Shown here: positions 39,976-49,235 of the stretch, piece after piece
Numbering within the stretch: the first letter of the stretch is position 1
Layout of the letters: every line of letters begins with the position of its first letter
From: Kitasatospora herbaricolor
GTDB taxonomy: Bacteria > Actinomycetota > Actinomycetes > Streptomycetales > Streptomycetaceae
Assembly: GCF_030813695.1 (NCBI RefSeq)
Contig: NZ_JAUSVA010000002.1
Span: 5,828,001 to 5,892,000, forward strand
Reading direction: 5' to 3'
Length of the DNA: 64,000 nucleotides
Notes under the pieces: model-generated
Told to the model about the DNA's origin: nothing
Seen by the model: only the letters and a program-made list of their open reading frames with translations
Databases searched by the model: none
Made by a program: the position numbers and the translations under genes

Positions 39976-41316
39976 ATGACCGTCACCGATGCCCCCACCG
40001 GTCGCTCCGACAGCGGGCATTCCGACACCGCGCACCCTGACAGCACACACCCGCGGGCCGAGAACCGCGACCCCGCCGGGGGATGGCGGCCCTCGCCGGC
40101 CCTGCGGCAGGCGGATCCGCAGCTGGCCGACCTGCTGGCCGCCGAGGCCGAGCGGCGGGCCGAGAGCGTGCAGCTGCTGGCCGGGGAGAACCTCACCAGC
40201 CCGGCGGTGCTGGCCGCGCTCGGCGGCCCGCTGATCGACAAGTACGCCGAGGGCTACCCGGGCCGGCGCCACCACACCGGCTGCACCCTCGCCGACGCCG
40301 CCGAGCTGCTGGCCGTCGACCGGGCCCGCGCGCTGTTCGCCGCCCCGCACGCCAACGTCCAGCCCCGGTCCGCTACTTCGGCGATGCTGGCGGCCTACGC
40401 CGCGCTGCTCAGGCCCGGCGACGTGGTGCTGTCGATGTCGCTGGAGCACGGCGGCCACCTCAGCTGCGGCTCGCGCGCCAACTTCTCCGGCCGCTGGTTC
40501 GAGTTCGTCGGCTACGGCGTCCGCGAAGACGACGGCCTGGTCGACCTGGACCAGGTCCGCGAGCTGGCCCGCCGCCACCGCCCGAAGGCGATCATCGCGG
40601 GCGGCATCTCCTACCCCCGCCACCTGGACTGGGCGGCCTTCCGGGAGATCGCCGACGAGGTCGACGCCTACCTGATCGCCTCCGTCGCGCAGACCGTCGG
40701 CCTGGTCGCCGGGGGAGTGGCCCCGTCGCCCGTCCCGTACGCGGACATCACCGTCGCGGCCACCCACAAGCTGCTGCGCGGCCCGCGCGGCGGCCTGCTG
40801 CTCTGCACCTCCGAGCTGGCCGACCGGGTCGACCGGGCGGTCTTCCCGTTCACCCAGGGCGGCGCGGCGATGAACGAGGTGGCCGGCAAGGCGGTGGCCT
40901 TCGCCGAGGCGGCCACCCCCGAGTACCGCGACTACGCCCGCCGCACGGTCGCCGGGGCCCGCTCGCTGGCCGCCGGGCTGGCCGCGGCGGGACTGCGCCC
41001 GACCACCGGCGGCACCGACACCCACCTGGTGACGGCGGACGTCTCCCCGCTCGGGATCAGCGGCGCGGAGGCCGAGCGCAGGTGCGCCGCGGTGGGACTG
41101 ATGCTGGGCAAGTGCGCGCTGCCGTACGACCCGGCGCCGGCCGCAGAGGGCTCCGGGATCCGGCTCGGGACGGGCACGGTCACCACGCAGGGGATGGCCG
41201 GGACGGAGCTCACCGAGATCGCCGCCCTGGTCGGACAGGTGCTCGAAGGGGGCCCGCAGGCCCGGATCGGTGCCCGGGTACGGGAACTCGCATGGCAGTT
41301 CGCCGGCCGGAGCTGA
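39976..41316 (+). CDS. Serine hydroxymethyltransferase paralogue with altered active site
   Basis: A 446-aa PLP protein clearly of the GlyA fold: LLAGENLTS, DKYAEGYPGRR, PHANVQPRSA, SLEHGGHLSCGS, THKLLRGPRGG with PLP Lys265, and GIRLGTGTVTTQG with Arg396. However, the usual DMAH motif holding the pyridine-ring Asp and His reads SVAQ (236-239), the usual YY after GYPGKR reads HH (99-100), and PA in the RLGTPA motif reads GT. The N-terminal ~35 residues are a Ser/His/Asp-rich extension. Such changes suggest the enzyme is not a standard SHMT. It precedes the WecA-type gene, as in other Streptomyces. Confidence 0.88.
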   Translation: MTVTDAPTGRSDSGHSDTAHPDSTHPRAENRDPAGGWRPSPALRQADPQLADLLAAEAERRAESVQLLAGENLTSPAVLAALGGPLIDKYAEGYPGRRHHTGCTLADAAELLAVDRARALFAAPHANVQPRSATSAMLAAYAALLRPGDVVLSMSLEHGGHLSCGSRANFSGRWFEFVGYGVREDDGLVDLDQVRELARRHRPKAIIAGGISYPRHLDWAAFREIADEVDAYLIASVAQTVGLVAGGVAPSPVPYADITVAATHKLLRGPRGGLLLCTSELADRVDRAVFPFTQGGAAMNEVAGKAVAFAEAATPEYRDYARRTVAGARSLAAGLAAAGLRPTTGGTDTHLVTADVSPLGISGAEAERRCAAVGLMLGKCALPYDPAPAAEGSGIRLGTGTVTTQGMAGTELTEIAALVGQVLEGGPQARIGARVRELAWQFAGRS

Positions 41317-41509
41317 GGGCCGGAGCCCGCTCCGCACCCGCCGCGGCGGGGCCCGAACAAGGGTCCGTACCCGTCGAGGCGAACCGCGATGCACACGGAC
41401 CGCGTCCAACTCAATAAGGTATGTGCCGTGGCGACGCACCTCGAACCCCGGAAGAGCACGGGAGTACCTTCGGTATTCACCCGTCGGACTGTGACGCTGG
41501 AGGCTCGTG

Positions 41510-42982
41510 GTGCGTGAGTATCTGCTGGTGCTGTTCTGCACCGCGGCCGTCACCTATCTGCTGACCGGCCCCGTCCGGAAGTTCGCCATCCTGGCCGGCG
41601 CCATGCCGCCGGTCCGGGCCCGCGACGTGCACCGCGAGCCGACCCCCCGGCTCGGTGGCATCGCGATGTTCGGCGGGCTCTGCGCGGGCGTCCTGGTCGC
41701 CTCCCAACTCGACAACCTGAGCAAGGCGTTCGTCGAGGGCTCGGACATCAGGGCGCTGCTCTCCGGAGCCGGGATCATGTGGATCCTCGGTGTGCTGGAC
41801 GACAAGTGGGGCGTCGACGCCCTGGTCAAGCTCGGCGGCCAGATGATCGCCGCCGGCGTGATGGTCTGGCAGGGCGTGACGGTCATCTCGCTGCCGCTGC
41901 CCGGTTACGGCGCGGTGGCGGTCGGCCCGACCCAGGGCATGGTGATCTCGGTCGCCCTGGTGGTGATCATGGTCAACGCGGTGAACTTCATCGACGGTCT
42001 GGACGGCCTCGCGGCCGGCATGGTCTGCATCGCCGCGGGCGCCTTCTTCCTCTACTCCTACCGGCTCTGGTACGGGTACACGATCACCGCCGCCGCCCCC
42101 GCCGTCCTGTTCAGCGCGCTGCTGATCGGCATGTGCCTGGGCTTCCTGCCGCACAACCTGCACCCGGCCCGGATCTTCATGGGCGACTCGGGCTCGATGA
42201 TGCTCGGCCTGATGCTGGCCGTCTCGGCGATCTCCATCACCGGCCGGGTCGACCCGGACCTGCTGACCGACCGCACCGAGTCGCTGGCCGTCACCGTGCA
42301 CACCCTGGTGCCCGTCTACATCCCGCTGCTGCTGCCGCTGACCGTCATCGCGCTGCCGCTGGCCGACCTGCTGCTCGCGGTGGTGCGCCGCACCTGGGCC
42401 GGGAAGTCGCCGTTCGCCGCCGACAAGCAGCACCTGCACCACCGGCTGCTGGAGGTCGGGCACTCGCACAGCCGGGCCGTGCTGATCATGTACTTCTGGG
42501 CCGCGCTGATCGCCTTCGGCACGGTGGCCTTCTCGGTCACCGACACCGGCCGGACCGTGGTGCTCACCATCGCCGGGTTCTGCCTGCTGGGCATCGTCGT
42601 GCTGCTGATCCCGCGGTTCCGCCCGCACGCCCCGCAGGCGGTGCAGGCCTTCGTGCCGCCCCGCTACCGCCGCGGCGGTGCGGAGGCCGAGCAGGAGCCG
42701 GCCGCCGCCGGGACCGCCGCGCGCACGCCGGACGAGGCCGACGGGAGGGCGGGCGAGCCGGTCCGGGCGCAGGCCGGGGACAAGGCCGCCGGCAAGGCCG
42801 GGAGGAAGGCGCCGGCGACCGCCGGCCGGGCGAAGGAGCAGGCCACGGGGCAGGAGGCGCCCGACGCGGCACCGGCGATGGCGGAGCTCTCGGCGAAGGA
42901 CAAGGAGCTGCTCGGACGGCTCGGCACCGGGGCTTCGGCGGTCGGCGGACACGGGCGCGGACGGGGCTCGCGCGAGGGCTGA
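41510..42982 (+). CDS. WecA/TagO-type undecaprenyl-phosphate GlcNAc-1-phosphate transferase
   Basis: A 490-aa polytopic membrane enzyme of the MraY/WecA family that loads the first sugar phosphate on a lipid carrier for cell-wall polymers. Motifs: HREPTPRLGGIAMF, GVLDDKWGVDALVKL (Asp pair), VNFIDGLDGLAAG and ARIFMGDSGSMMLG. Cytoplasmic HLHHRL follows. About eleven hydrophobic segments are seen. The last ~110 residues are a Lys/Ala/Glu-rich cytoplasmic tail. GTG 41510 is favoured over GTG 41507 by spacing from GGAGG. It pairs functionally with the LCP ligase at 34662-35855. Confidence 0.94.
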   Translation: MREYLLVLFCTAAVTYLLTGPVRKFAILAGAMPPVRARDVHREPTPRLGGIAMFGGLCAGVLVASQLDNLSKAFVEGSDIRALLSGAGIMWILGVLDDKWGVDALVKLGGQMIAAGVMVWQGVTVISLPLPGYGAVAVGPTQGMVISVALVVIMVNAVNFIDGLDGLAAGMVCIAAGAFFLYSYRLWYGYTITAAAPAVLFSALLIGMCLGFLPHNLHPARIFMGDSGSMMLGLMLAVSAISITGRVDPDLLTDRTESLAVTVHTLVPVYIPLLLPLTVIALPLADLLLAVVRRTWAGKSPFAADKQHLHHRLLEVGHSHSRAVLIMYFWAALIAFGTVAFSVTDTGRTVVLTIAGFCLLGIVVLLIPRFRPHAPQAVQAFVPPRYRRGGAEAEQEPAAAGTAARTPDEADGRAGEPVRAQAGDKAAGKAGRKAPATAGRAKEQATGQEAPDAAPAMAELSAKDKELLGRLGTGASAVGGHGRGRGSREG

Positions 42983-43043
42983 CCGGCGCGTGTGATGGTG
43001 TGTCAATCTGCTTCACCCGTACGGCGGCACCGTTGGGCCGTCG

Positions 43044-43106
43044 GTGTGACAGGTACCACACATTCATGGTAAAGCTCTCATCAAATAGTTTGTGATACCG
43101 TTCACG
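43044..43106 (+). promoter_or_regulatory. ATP synthase operon promoter region with Crp-like dyad
   Basis: The 301-bp gap before atpI has an AT-rich core. TGTGATACCGTTCACG (43091-43106) fits the Crp/FNR half-site pattern TGTGA-N6-TCACA at all but one position. It overlaps TGATAC (43093-43098), a plausible -10. A second dyad, GTGTG-N8-CACAC, spans 43044-43061 upstream. No good -35 is visible. Confidence 0.5.
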
Positions 43107-43283
43107 AGTACCGAGAAACGCGCCGAAAGACCTGACAGGTGGAGGACTTCCGTCCCTGGTCGGGTCTCCCTCGACGGGCTCGCCGCCAAGCGGCCGGCCT
43201 GCGGCGATCCCTCCCGGTAGGTGCCACCCACCGCACTGTGCGCCCGTCCCCCGTTTCCCCGACATGCCGCCGGAGTTGCCGAC

Positions 43284-43727
43284 ATGCCGTCCCCCGACGC
43301 CCGGATCCTTCGCGGCGCCGCAATCCCCACTGCGGTCGCCGGAGTCATCGCCATGGTGATCTCGACCGCCGTAGTCGGTGGCAAGGGACTGCTCGGCGCA
43401 CTCTTCGCGACGCTGCTCGTGATGGCCTTCTTCAGCTCCGGCCAGGTCGCCCTCGATCGGCTGACCAGGAACAACCCGCAGATGATGATGGCTGCGGCCC
43501 TGCTGGTCTACACCACGCAGATCCTGCTGGTCGGCATCGTTCTCGCGGTGTTCAAGAACACGACGCTCTTCGACACCAAGGTCTTCGGCTTCACGCTGCT
43601 CGGCTGCGCTCTGATCTGGACGGGCTTCCAGGTGCGCGGCGCGATGAAGGCGAAGCTCTACTACGTCCAGTCCGACGCCTCCGAAAACAAGGCCGACAAG
43701 CCTTCGGACTCGGGGCGTCAACAGTGA
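43284..43727 (+). CDS. atpI: ATP synthase accessory protein I (AtpI-like)
   Basis: A 147-aa membrane protein with about four hydrophobic helices (IPTAVAGVIAMVISTAVVGG, LLGALFATLLVMAFFSS, MMMAAALLVYTTQILLVGIVLAVF, VFGFTLLGCALIWTGF). It opens the operon in the position held by AtpI or uncI genes in actinobacteria; AtpI proteins help c-ring assembly. ATG 43284 is preceded by CGGAG. Assigned from position and topology; sequence conservation is low in this family. Confidence 0.8.
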   Translation: MPSPDARILRGAAIPTAVAGVIAMVISTAVVGGKGLLGALFATLLVMAFFSSGQVALDRLTRNNPQMMMAAALLVYTTQILLVGIVLAVFKNTTLFDTKVFGFTLLGCALIWTGFQVRGAMKAKLYYVQSDASENKADKPSDSGRQQ

Positions 43728-44012
43728 CGAGGCCGAGCTGTCCCCCCAACGAGGGGGGCGGTGTTTATGCGGTACTGACGGGCTGCTATCGTCCGTCGCA
43801 ACAACGGAGTACGGGAAGAGGCCTGGTCCATCCGCTCGGCGGACGGATCGCCCCCCGGATCCGCGCAGTCTTCGATGATCCCGCGTCGGTGCAGCGCACC
43901 GACGCGCAGGGTCGGCGAGAAACCCATCAAGTTCCAGTGCCGCACTGTGGCCGCAGGCCACGCCGACACACCGAGGTTGCCGTAATCATGCGTCACGACG
44001 AAGGAGTCCGTG
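43728..44012 (+). promoter_or_regulatory. atpI-atpB gap with small hairpin
   Basis: A 285-bp non-coding gap inside the operon. CCCCCC-N5-GGGGGG (43742-43758) forms a small hairpin soon after the atpI stop. AAGGAG at 44001 is the atpB ribosome site. An additional promoter in the gap is possible, but I see no clear pair of boxes. Confidence 0.35.
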
Positions 44013-44831
44013 GTGAGTGCTGTACTCACGTCCCTCGCCTCTGAGGGCAGCTGCCACTTCGGCGGGGACAACGGCTGCGGCTTCCCGGCGCCCGGCCTGA
44101 ACGAGTTCGACTTCAAGCCGATCTTCACGGTCGGCAGCGTGGACTTCACCAAGCCCATGCTGCTCGCGATGATCTGCGCTCTGCTGGTCGTCGTGTTCTT
44201 CTGGGCGGCGTTTGCCAAGCCGAAGCTCCTCCCCGGGAAGCTCCAGCTGGTCGGCGAGATCGGCTACGACTTCGTCAAGCGAAGCATCGTGCTGGAGACC
44301 ATCGGCAAAAAGGGCGAGAAGTACGTCCCGATGATGGTCTCGATGTTCTTCTTCATCTGGATCATGAACATCATGTCCATCATTCCCTTCGCGCAGTTCC
44401 CGGTGATGTCGCGCATCGCGTTCCCGGTCGGACTCGCGGCGGTCGTGTGGATCACGTACATGTCGCTCACGTTCAAGAAGCACGGCTTCGTGGGCGGAAT
44501 GAAGAACCTCTGCTGGCCTTCCGGCATCCCCGGCTGGGTCATGTTCATCCTGGTGCCGATCGAGTTCTTCTCGAACATCATCGTGCGCCCCTTCACGCTC
44601 GCGGTCCGTGCCTTCGCGAACATGTTCGCCGGCCACCTGCTGATCGTGGTCTTCTCCGTAGCTTCCTGGTACCTGCTCAGCCCGACTCTCGGTGCGCTCT
44701 ACGGCACGGTCTCCTTCGGGGTGACCGTCGGCCTCACCGGCTTCGAGCTGCTGGTCCAGTTCCTGCAGGCCTACATCTTCGTGATGCTGGCCAGCAGCTA
44801 CATCGCCGGTGCCCTCGAAGAGGCGCACTGA
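44013..44831 (+). CDS. atpB: ATP synthase F0 subunit a
   Basis: A 272-aa integral membrane subunit forming the proton half-channels. The essential Arg lies in the conserved helix IIVRPFTLAVRAFANMFAGH, and the last helices are VTVGLTGFELLVQFLQAYIFVMLASSYIAG. GTG 44013 has better spacing from AAGGAG than the adjacent GTG 44010. First of the structural genes, followed by atpE. Confidence 0.96.
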   Translation: MSAVLTSLASEGSCHFGGDNGCGFPAPGLNEFDFKPIFTVGSVDFTKPMLLAMICALLVVVFFWAAFAKPKLLPGKLQLVGEIGYDFVKRSIVLETIGKKGEKYVPMMVSMFFFIWIMNIMSIIPFAQFPVMSRIAFPVGLAAVVWITYMSLTFKKHGFVGGMKNLCWPSGIPGWVMFILVPIEFFSNIIVRPFTLAVRAFANMFAGHLLIVVFSVASWYLLSPTLGALYGTVSFGVTVGLTGFELLVQFLQAYIFVMLASSYIAGALEEAH

Positions 44832-44913
44832 GCACTGCGGTCCCGGCCGCAACCCCCTGAACTCCCGGTGGCCAACCACCACCGGTTCTCCACCCCGCAA
44901 AGGATTAGCAGAG

Positions 44914-45147
44914 ATGTCCGCTCTCGCTGAGGTCACCGGTTCCGTCGCGTCCATCGGCTACGGCCTTGCTGCGATCGGCCCCGGCATCGGTGTCGGTCTG
45001 ATCTTCGGTAACGGTGTGCAGGCCATGGCCCGCCAGCCCGAGGCTGCCGGTCTCATCCGCTCCAACATGTTCATCGGCTTCGCGCTGACCGAGGCGCTCG
45101 CCCTCATCGGCATCGTCATGCCGTTTGTCTACGGCACCGGCGCCTAA
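44914..45147 (+). CDS. atpE: ATP synthase F0 subunit c
   Basis: A 77-aa hairpin of two membrane helices. The glycine-rich first helix (GYGLAAIGPGIGVGLIFG), the polar loop ARQPEA and the proton-binding Glu in FALTEALALIG are intact. ATG 44914 follows AAAGGA. Forms the rotating c-ring; the length is typical for actinobacteria. Confidence 0.97.
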   Translation: MSALAEVTGSVASIGYGLAAIGPGIGVGLIFGNGVQAMARQPEAAGLIRSNMFIGFALTEALALIGIVMPFVYGTGA

Positions 45148-45183
45148 TTCCTGTCGCACGCCTTTTCGACGAAAGGTTCTGAT

Positions 45184-45741
45184 ATGAACCCCGTGGTCGC
45201 CTTCGCGGCAGAGGAGAAGATGAATCCTCTCCTCCCCGCATGGCCCGAGGTCATCATCGGCCTGCTCTGCTTCTTCATCGTCTTCGGCCTCCTCGGCAAG
45301 AAGCTCCTGCCCAGCATCGAGAAGGTGCTGGCGGACCGCCGGGACGCCATCGAGGGCGGTATGGAGCGGGCCGAGATCGCTCAGCGCGAGGCCCAGGCCC
45401 TGCTGGAGCAGTACCGTGCCGAGCTCGCCGAGGCGCGTCACGAGGCCGCTCGGATCACCGAGCAGGCGCGTGAGCAGGGTGCCGCTCTGGTCGCCGAGAT
45501 GCGCGAGGAGGGCCAGCGTCAGCGCGAGTCCATCGTCGCCGCGGGCCACGCCCAGATCGAGGCGGACAAGAAGCAGGCGACTGCGGCTCTGCGTCACGAC
45601 GTGGGTTCGCTGGCCTCGCAGCTCGCCTCCCGCATCGTGGGCGAGTCCCTGGAGGACTCGGCCCGGCAGAGTGGCGTGATCGACCGTTTCCTTGAGGACC
45701 TGGAGGCCAAGGCCGCCGCGTCCACGGCGGCTGCCAAGTGA
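45184..45741 (+). CDS. atpF: ATP synthase F0 subunit b
   Basis: A 185-aa peripheral-stalk subunit. One N-terminal membrane helix (WPEVIIGLLCFFIVFGLLG) is followed by a long charged coiled coil (ALLEQYRAELAEARHEAARITEQA ...). ATG 45184 follows AAAGG. Its stop overlaps the GTG of atpH. Confidence 0.96.
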   Translation: MNPVVAFAAEEKMNPLLPAWPEVIIGLLCFFIVFGLLGKKLLPSIEKVLADRRDAIEGGMERAEIAQREAQALLEQYRAELAEARHEAARITEQAREQGAALVAEMREEGQRQRESIVAAGHAQIEADKKQATAALRHDVGSLASQLASRIVGESLEDSARQSGVIDRFLEDLEAKAAASTAAAK

Positions 45742-46553
45742 TCGGCGCAAGCCGTGAGGCCCTCGCCGCCGGGCGGAAGAACCTCGACAGCCTGACCGAC
45801 TCCACCTCGGTGGATGCGGCCGCGCTGGCCGAGGAGCTCGCCGCCGTGACGGTCCTGCTGGACCGCGAGGTGTCGCTGCGCCGTGTCCTGACCGACCCCT
45901 CGCGGTCCGGTCAGGACAAGGCCGCGCTGGTCGGCTCGCTGTTCGCCGGCCAGGTCTCGGGCGTGACGATCGACCTGGTGTCGGGCCTCGCCCGCTCCCG
46001 CTGGTCGAGCGGGCGTGACCTGGTGGACGCCACCGAGGAGCTCGCCGCGTACGCCGAGGTCATCGCCGCCGACAAGGCCGGTGCCCTGGACGACGTCGAG
46101 GACGAGCTGTTCCGCTTCGGCCGGATCGTCAGCGGCTCGCACGAGCTGCGCAGTGCGCTCACCGAGCCGAAGGCCGGTGCCGCCGCCAAGGGCGCGCTGG
46201 TCGTGAAGCTGCTCGGCGGCCGGGCCAACCCGGGCACCGTCCGGCTGGTCACCGGCCTGGTCGCGAACCCGCGTGGACGTAGCCTTGAGCAGGGACTCGA
46301 GTCCTACTCGAAGCTCGCCGCCACCCGGCGCGGTCGCGTGGTGGCCGTGGTCACCAGCGCGGTGCCGCTGTCGGACAGCCAGAAGGAGCGCCTGTCGGGC
46401 GCCCTCGGCCGGCTGTACGGCCGCCAGGTCCACCTGAACATCGACGTCGACCCCGCGGTCCGCGGCGGTGTCCGGGTGCAGATCGGCGACGAGATCATCG
46501 ACGGGACCGTGTCGAGCCGCCTCGAAGGCGCTCGCCAGGCACTCGAAGGCTGA
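45738..46553 (+). CDS. atpH: ATP synthase F1 subunit delta
   Basis: A 271-aa peripheral-stalk subunit joining b to the alpha/beta hexamer. It is longer than the ~177 aa of E. coli, as usual in actinobacteria. The C-terminal signature RRGRVVAVVTSAVPLSDSQ ... VRGGVRVQIGDEIIDGTV is diagnostic. GTG 45738 overlaps the atpF stop, so translation is coupled. 157 bp separate it from atpA. Confidence 0.95.
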   Translation: MIGASREALAAGRKNLDSLTDSTSVDAAALAEELAAVTVLLDREVSLRRVLTDPSRSGQDKAALVGSLFAGQVSGVTIDLVSGLARSRWSSGRDLVDATEELAAYAEVIAADKAGALDDVEDELFRFGRIVSGSHELRSALTEPKAGAAAKGALVVKLLGGRANPGTVRLVTGLVANPRGRSLEQGLESYSKLAATRRGRVVAVVTSAVPLSDSQKERLSGALGRLYGRQVHLNIDVDPAVRGGVRVQIGDEIIDGTVSSRLEGARQALEG

Positions 46554-46710
46554 GCACCGAGCAACATCCGACCCTCGGTCGGGCGCCGGCCCCGCATGGC
46601 GGGAGCCGGTAAATCGTACGGCCGGTTCGCAAAGACCCGGCCGAGAGTCGAATACTTGCGGCCCTCAATGGCGGGCCGAGGATCGCAAACTAGGAGAGCA
46701 GGGAAGCCTG

Positions 46711-48285
46711 ATGGCGGAGCTTACGATCCGTCCGGAGGAAATCCGGGACGCGCTGGCCGACTTTGTCCAGTCGTACCAGCCGGACGCGGCCTCGCGTGAA
46801 GAGGTCGGCACGGTTACTGACGCAGCGGACGGTATCGCCCATGTCGAGGGCCTTCCCTCGGTCATGGCCAACGAGCTGCTCAGGTTCGAGGACGGCACGC
46901 TCGGCCTCGCGCTGAACCTCGACACCCGCGAGATCGGTGTCGTCATCCTCGGTGAGTTCTCGGGGATCGAGGAGGGCCAGACGGTGCACCGCACCGGCGA
47001 GGTCCTCTCCGTCCCGGTCGGCGAGGGCTACCTCGGCCGCGTCGTGGACCCGCTGGGCAACCCGATCGACGGCCTGGGCGACATCGCCTCCAGCGGCCGC
47101 CGCGCCCTGGAGCTGCAGGCCCCCGGCGTCATGGTCCGCAAGTCGGTCCACGAGCCGATGCAGACCGGCATCAAGGCCATCGACGCGATGACCCCGATCG
47201 GCCGCGGCCAGCGCCAGCTGATCATCGGCGACCGCCAGACCGGCAAGACCGCGGTGGCGATCGACACGATCATCAACCAGCGCGACAACTGGCGTTCGGG
47301 CGACCCGAAGAAGCAGGTCCGCTGCATCTACGTCGCCGTCGGCCAGAAGGGCTCGACCATCGCGTCGGTCCGCGGCGCCCTGGAGGAGGCCGGCGCGCTG
47401 GAGTACACCACGATCGTGGCTGCTCCCGCCTCGGACCCCGCGGGCTTCAAGTACCTCGCCCCGTACACCGGCTCGGCCATCGGCCAGGAGTGGATGTACG
47501 ACGGCAAGCACGTCCTCATCATCTTCGACGACCTGTCGAAGCAGGCCGAGGCGTACCGCTCCGTGTCGCTGCTGCTCCGTCGTCCGCCGGGCCGCGAGGC
47601 CTACCCGGGTGACGTCTTCTACCTGCACTCCCGCCTGCTGGAGCGCTGCGCGAAGCTCTCCGACGAGCTGGGCGCGGGCTCGATGACCGGTCTGCCGATC
47701 ATCGAGACCAAGGCCAACGACGTGTCGGCGTACATCCCGACCAACGTCATCTCGATCACCGACGGCCAGTGCTTCCTGGAGTCCGACCTGTTCAACGCCG
47801 GCATCCGCCCGGCCGTGAACGTCGGTATCTCGGTCTCCCGCGTCGGTGGCTCGGCCCAGATCAAGGCCATGAAGTCGGTCGCCGGCCGCCTGCGCCTGGA
47901 CCTGGCCCAGTACCGCGAGCTGGAGGCGTTCGCCGCCTTCGGTTCCGACCTGGACCCGGCCTCCAAGGCCCAGCTGGAGCGCGGTGCGCGCATGGTCGAG
48001 CTGCTCAAGCAGGGCCAGTACCAGCCGTTCCCGGTCGAGGAGCAGGTCGTCTCCATCTGGGCCGGCACCACCGGCAAGCTGGACGACGTACCGGTGGCGG
48101 ACATCCGCCGCTTCGAGCGCGAGTTCCTGGACCACCTGCGGACCTCGAAGAAGGACCTGCTGGCCGGCATCGTGGAGACCTCCAAGCTGGAGGACGGCAC
48201 GATCGACGCGCTGACCGAGGCGATCAAGGCCTTCAAGCTGGGCTTCACCACCGCCGACGGCAAGCTCCTCGGCGAGCAGGCCTGA
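46711..48285 (+). CDS. atpA: ATP synthase F1 subunit alpha
   Basis: A 524-aa non-catalytic nucleotide-binding subunit. Walker A is GDRQTGKTAV, with LIIFDDLSKQAEAYR as Walker B region and the VGISVSRVGGSAQIKAMK signature. ATG 46711 follows GGGAAG. Length standard. Confidence 0.98.
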   Translation: MAELTIRPEEIRDALADFVQSYQPDAASREEVGTVTDAADGIAHVEGLPSVMANELLRFEDGTLGLALNLDTREIGVVILGEFSGIEEGQTVHRTGEVLSVPVGEGYLGRVVDPLGNPIDGLGDIASSGRRALELQAPGVMVRKSVHEPMQTGIKAIDAMTPIGRGQRQLIIGDRQTGKTAVAIDTIINQRDNWRSGDPKKQVRCIYVAVGQKGSTIASVRGALEEAGALEYTTIVAAPASDPAGFKYLAPYTGSAIGQEWMYDGKHVLIIFDDLSKQAEAYRSVSLLLRRPPGREAYPGDVFYLHSRLLERCAKLSDELGAGSMTGLPIIETKANDVSAYIPTNVISITDGQCFLESDLFNAGIRPAVNVGISVSRVGGSAQIKAMKSVAGRLRLDLAQYRELEAFAAFGSDLDPASKAQLERGARMVELLKQGQYQPFPVEEQVVSIWAGTTGKLDDVPVADIRRFEREFLDHLRTSKKDLLAGIVETSKLEDGTIDALTEAIKAFKLGFTTADGKLLGEQA

Positions 48286-48317
48286 GTCCGGTAGCGAGGG
48301 AAAGGACGTAACGACCC

Positions 48318-49232
48318 ATGGGAGCACAGCTTCGGGTCTACAAGCGCCGGATCCGCTCTGTCACCGCGACGAAGAAGATCACCAAGGCGATGGAGATGAT
48401 CTCCGCGTCGCGCATCGTCAAGGCGCAGCGCGCGGTGGCCGCCTCCACTCCGTACGCCGATGAGCTGACCCGGGCGGTGACGGCGGTGGCCACCCGGTCC
48501 AACGCCAAGCACCCGCTCACCACCGAGAACCCGGCGGCGTCCCGCGCCGCGGTCCTGCTGATCACGGCGGACCGCGGCCTGGCCGGCGGCTACTCGACCA
48601 ACGCCATCAAGCAGGCGGGCGTTCTCACCGAGCGCCTGCGGGCCGAGGGCAAGGACGTGGTGACGTACATCGTCGGCCGCAAGGGCGTCTCGTACTACAA
48701 CTTCCGCCACCGCGAGGTAGCGCAGTCGTGGACGGGATTCTCCGACAAGCCGACCTACGGTGACGCGAAGACGGTGGCCGGCGAGCTGATCGAGGCGTTC
48801 ACGGCGGAGAACGGCGGGGTGGACGAGCTCCACCTGGTCTCCACCAAGTTCGAGTCGATGCTCACCCAGACCGCCGTCGAGGCCCGGCTGCTGCCGCTGA
48901 AGCTGGACGAGGTCCAGCTCAGCGACGAGAAGCAGGCCAAGACGGAGATCTTCCCGCTGTACGACTTCGAGCCGTCGGCCGAGGGCGTCCTCGACGCGCT
49001 GCTGCCGCGGTACGTCGAGAGCCGGATCTACAACGCGCTGCTGCAGTCGGCCGCCTCGGAGCACGCCGCCCGGCGTCGTGCGATGAAGTCGGCGACCGAC
49101 AACGCGGAAGAGCTCATCAAGGCGCTCACGCGGCTTGCCAACTCGGCCCGACAGGCCGAGATCACCCAGGAAATCAGCGAGATCATCGGCGGCGCCAACG
49201 CCCTCGCCGACGCTAACGCGGGGAGTGAATAA
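48318..49232 (+). CDS. atpG: ATP synthase F1 subunit gamma
   Basis: A 304-aa central-shaft subunit. The N-terminal helix RVYKRRIRSVTATKKITKAMEMISASR and the C-terminal helix (SATDNAEELIKALTRLANSARQAEITQEISEI) are the coiled coil that rotates inside the alpha/beta ring. A short actinobacterial insertion lies in the middle. ATG start; atpD follows 3 bp after its stop. Confidence 0.97.
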   Translation: MGAQLRVYKRRIRSVTATKKITKAMEMISASRIVKAQRAVAASTPYADELTRAVTAVATRSNAKHPLTTENPAASRAAVLLITADRGLAGGYSTNAIKQAGVLTERLRAEGKDVVTYIVGRKGVSYYNFRHREVAQSWTGFSDKPTYGDAKTVAGELIEAFTAENGGVDELHLVSTKFESMLTQTAVEARLLPLKLDEVQLSDEKQAKTEIFPLYDFEPSAEGVLDALLPRYVESRIYNALLQSAASEHAARRRAMKSATDNAEELIKALTRLANSARQAEITQEISEIIGGANALADANAGSE

Positions 49233-49235
49233 GAC

